Part shown: one piece after another, positions 60,690 through 64,000 of the stretch | How positions within the stretch are numbered: the stretch's first letter is position 1 | Layout: each line of letters opens with the position of its first letter | NCBI GenBank assembly: GCA_004154925.1 | Contig: QJNS01000091.1 | Span: 211,154-275,153, forward strand | Direction of reading: 5' to 3' | Source: Monosporascus cannonballus | Lineage: Eukaryota; Ascomycota; Sordariomycetes; Xylariales | Length of the DNA: 64,000 nucleotides | The notes under the pieces: generated by a model | What the model was told of the DNA's origin: nothing | The model's database searches: none | What the model saw: the letters and a program-made list of their open reading frames with translations, nothing else | Translations under genes and position numbers: made by a program

Positions 60690-61283
60690 GACACCTACGG
60701 ACGGGGTGGGAGAGAGTGCACAGCCCTGGTCTACATAGATTCGGCGGAGTTAAGAGAAAAGGAGATACCCCCAAGACAAGGGAGCACAATGGAAAGCCAT
60801 AGGCATCCGGAGTTCCAAACTACTTCACGACGCGCGTCCTTGGCAATGTGCTATACTGAGAAACTCTATTCATCAAATTTATTTTCTTTTTGCTTCATTC
60901 GACCTTAGGGGGATTGGCCATTAAATCTTACACGCCCCGACAGGTCCTGCCGGGCGGCATAAGGCCTTCCTGCTATACTCCTCGTACTGCCCATCCTCTT
61001 GACGAGACCTGTGCAGATTTTAGAAGTCTATGTAAACGGCAGCTGATTGACGCGCGAATTACTTCCAAGAAAGTCCAAATCATCTTTGCGCGCGCGTCTT
61101 CCCGGTCGTCACCGCCGCCGGACTCTCGAGCTCTGGTAAAGGCCTGTGCGGTTTCCGAGTCCTAGGGGCTGATGGCCAACTGGTGGTCTAAGAGGGCGGT
61201 TGTCTCTGGGAAAGATGGAACGAGGATGGTGAGAAGCCTGGCCGTAGCGCCACGGGCACGAGCACTTTCCCTTCCGTCTTGGT
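60690..61283. other. Convergent intergenic, efm4 and PP2A-A
   Basis: Contains both 3' ends; the frame at 60890-61165 has no domain. Confidence 0.5.
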
Positions 61284-63562
61284 CTATGGCGACGTGTTCA
61301 TCGGTTCGGCGCCCACTCCCGGAATGGCATTAGCAGCAGTCGTGGCGAAGTACCGCACATCCACGTCGTCATCCTTCTGCAACTTCTCCAGGCTGGGAAG
61401 GATGCGCTGCTGGATCAACTCGGTCGAGCGGGATGACGGTGTCGGATCCGTCTTCCCCTCTTTCTCAAGACTGTAGATGGTTCCCTCCTCTGGCAGCCGT
61501 TTCAGGACGTCGATGAGCTCCCCGTATGTCTTGGCTACGTTGAAGCGGATGTTAGGAATGTCGTCGTCGACAAGCTTCTCCAACATGGGAAGAATTGATT
61601 TGCCAATGACGTCCAGACTGACGACGGTAGCCAAGGTCTGCAGAGCGGTATTAGAATGTGCCTGGGGACATTCGAAGGGAGACTCACCGAAATGGCGAAG
61701 CAAGTCGTCATCCTGTAGAGGTAGTTCGGATGCGAACCCATGGCCATGACCTTGGGAATGATAGCTTCGCTTGCCCACTCGACGCCGAATACCTCGGTAA
61801 GCTTCTTGAGGTTGCGCGTTGCCGCATCTCTGATAGAGAAGACAGTATCTCCCAGCCATCCCATGCACAAGCCGCTCAACTTCTCGTCGAAGAACTTGAC
61901 CCCAAGCTGGCTGGCGAGAAGCGGGATATACTCAATTATAGCTAACCTCACTCTCCACTGCTTGTCCTCTGCAAGCTGGACGATGGCGGGCAATAGCGAC
62001 TGTGAGAGTAGATCGATGCCAATGACTGACCCGTCAGCGCTGAAAACATTCAGAGATGCGGATGATGCGCATATGCTTACCTTGGTTTACGAGTTCGAGT
62101 TTCGAGATGATGTGGAGGCGGACTTCTGGGAACTCGTCTTTCAGCATCTGCAGGAACATGGGTAGCAGGTGATCGATAGTCCTAAAGCAAGGTTAACATG
62201 GCGCTCGTTCCTCGCGGGTGGCATGGCCATACTCCTGCTTGCCCAGGATCGGCGCGAGGCCACTGATCTGAGTGCCCAGGGCAGCGCGGACGTGCTGGGA
62301 CGTATCGGAGACAAGGTCTTCAATCGAGGGCATGATGTCGTTGAGCAGCGTCGTCCTGTCAACCAAAGCACAAAAGCCAGGGATCTGACCGGCGATGGCG
62401 GTCCGCACCTCGGCCTCGTTATCTTTTAACAACTTAACAAAGGCAGGGACGAGATCTCTCGAGACGACCTCCTCGTCTACAGCCTTCGCAATCTAGCCGC
62501 TCCGTCAGTCACACAGCATCCAGTCAAACGAAACATCGGTCGCACCTTCTCGAATCTATCGGCGATCATGTAGCGGACCCTCCAGCTCTTATCCTCTATC
62601 AGATTTCGCAGCGACGTCAGCAACACGCCGTGGCTGCCCTGTTGCTCCTTGGGCACCGCCTCGGCAATGGAGATCAGAATATCGACTGTCAATAACCGTA
62701 CGCTGTCCTGGTCGTCTTGGGCCAGATGCTGGAAAAGGGGTATCATCTCTTCGATCACGACAGCGGCGGGCATCTCCTTGACGAACTTGGCGAGGTTGGT
62801 GGCGGACTGTCTCCGAACCATAGGGGTCTCATCATGTACCAGAAGTCCGAACTGTGTGCGAAGTTGTTCTTGGACGGGCGGGGAGACCTTCTTGTATGGG
62901 GTCGTGTACAGGCCGCACCCGGAGACCTTGGAGGTGAACCAATCGGCCTTGGATAGTCTGATGGTAAGCGGGACAAAATACTCTTCTACCTGCTGAGGCG
63001 AAAGCTGGTCGCAGATCCTGTTCAGGGATTCGACGGCCTGATATATCGAGTGAAGTCAGCGAAAGATATTGCAGGCCTAAGGTAGTGGGGTATACGGGCC
63101 TTGTCTCGCACGACGGGCTCTTCGATGGCAGCGAGGTTCTCGAGAGGGGAGAGAAGGACGTGACCCCATTCAGGACCACCGACGTATTCGATGAAGCCGC
63201 CTAGCTCTTCGCTCAAGGCCACGAGCACCTCATCCTCATCCTCGACCGACTCTATGGAGTAGGTTAGATCGGAATGCCGATGATATGAGGCATGGAGAGG
63301 CCATGTTTTAACTGACCATCAAGGAAAGGAATCAGTTCCTCGCGAGTGCGCTCAGCCCCGAGGGCCAGCGCGATTGTCGAAAGACGGTGGATGGCATTCA
63401 ATCGGAGGAGAACATCATCATGCTATGATTGTGTTTAGTCGTAGGTTGTTTCGGCCAAGAGGAAAGACAGCGGGAGCAGTGTAGCCACCGTCTCACCTTC
63501 AGTTCGTCTATGAGCACGGCGATGGGGTAGAGCTCGTCGTTCGCATTGGGCGCGTCGGCCAT
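61284..63562 (-). CDS. Protein phosphatase 2A scaffold subunit A (PR65, HEAT repeats)
   Basis: The A subunit is the horseshoe scaffold that holds the PP2A catalytic subunit and one B subunit (Tpd3 in yeast). Eight exons give 622 residues; introns: 63423-63496, 63252-63316, 63038-63099, 62493-62545, 62182-62232, 62026-62080 and 61638-61687. It starts [24 protein letters not shown] repeats are visible throughout, for example [92 protein letters not shown] and [20 protein letters not shown]. The family usually has about 590-620 residues. The intron at 63038-63099 begins GC rather than GT on the minus strand. Only this join ([16 protein letters not shown]) keeps the frame, so it is a GC-AG intron. 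Confidence 0.96.
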
Positions 63563-64000
63563 GGCGAGCTATATTGTATGCTAATGCTGGCTGGGCTCGA
63601 AGGGGAAAGATGAGAAGGTGGCCGGATGTCGACGTTAAGGGCCAGAGAAAGAAGAGAAATAAAGGTATGCTATGAACGGTCGTGGTGATGATCGCGTGTG
63701 TGTGTGGTGGAGTGATGCAATGAATGGGGGAATTTGCGTAGGTATCGGTATCGGATCGGGTCGACTCCAGCCAAGGGAGATCAACGCTGGCTGGTGTCCT
63801 GAGGAACGTGGGACGGCTCAAGAAGGGGAAAGGGGGGGGGGGAAAAACGAGATACTGTATGTATTTCAAATCTTGATCGTCAGCGGATATTGGGTGGTTT
63901 AGAACCCGGTCATCGAGGGGTATCAAAGGGTCGGTTTGTAGTTGTCTTTTGGGGGGGGGGGGTGGGTGATGGTGGTGGTGGTAGTGGTGGTAATGATGGT
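63563..64000. promoter_or_regulatory. Upstream region of the PP2A-A gene with G runs and GGT repeat
   Basis: No gene seen. Two long G runs (about 63832-63841 and 63950-63961) and a (GGT)n-like tract at 63961-64000 lie upstream of the minus-strand gene. Confidence 0.5.

Noticed and set aside
1..64000. A CRISPR array, rRNA, tRNA, biosynthetic cluster or other novel multi-gene system
   Set aside because: None could be supported. The chromosome is eukaryotic, neighbouring genes belong to unrelated housekeeping pathways, and the only organised multi-part structure is the nested transposon.

Overview
This window looks like nuclear DNA of a filamentous ascomycete (Pezizomycotina, probably Sordariomycetes). 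The genes have many short introns (about 50-150 nt, GT..AG with CTAAC-like branch sites). The gene content is typical: Hap5/HapE, a HET-domain protein, Sec15, Vps16, Fcf2, an RCH1-type transporter and a GFA enzyme. The left 16 kb shows repeat-induced point mutation (RIP): transposon copies with C-to-T/G-to-A changes, mostly CpA to TpA, and resulting AT-richness.

Layout. 1-6.5 kb: RIP-mutated remains of an LTR retrotransposon (off the left edge), an inverted LTR with a minisatellite, and a Ty1/copia-like relic. 6.5-8.1 kb: an island of normal composition with one small membrane-protein gene (IFI6/IFI27-like). 8124-16823: a pogo/Fot1-like DNA transposon with 43-bp inverted ends and TA duplication. 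Its transposase is split by a 6,760-bp chromovirus (Ty3/gypsy with chromodomain) that has two 373-bp LTRs and a 5-bp target duplication. 16.8-19.5 kb: normal-composition sequence without a confident gene.

19.5-44.5 kb is ordinary gene-dense DNA: sec15 (+), hap5 (-), fcf2 (+), vps16 (+), an eIF4B-like RRM protein (-), a Tim17-like membrane protein (+), a HET-domain protein (+), a GH1 beta-glucosidase (-) and a GFA-domain enzyme (-). 45.1-49.4 kb holds an RCH1/SLC10A7-like transporter (-) and a small secreted protein (-). 49.4-55.7 kb is gene-poor, with one doubtful fragment. 55.7-63.6 kb holds a Gln-rich conserved protein (+), an EFM4-type lysine methyltransferase (+) and the PP2A scaffold subunit A (-).

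The genes do not form one pathway. Most are single-copy housekeeping genes of membrane traffic (Sec15, Vps16), ribosome biogenesis and translation (Fcf2, eIF4B, EFM4), transcription (Hap5) and signalling (PP2A-A). I reconstructed exon structures by hand; for nearly all genes the exon lengths sum to whole codons and the joined frames read as the expected family. I found no gene cluster, CRISPR, rRNA or tRNA. The most notable structure is the nested, unevenly RIP-mutated transposon pair at 8.1-16.8 kb.
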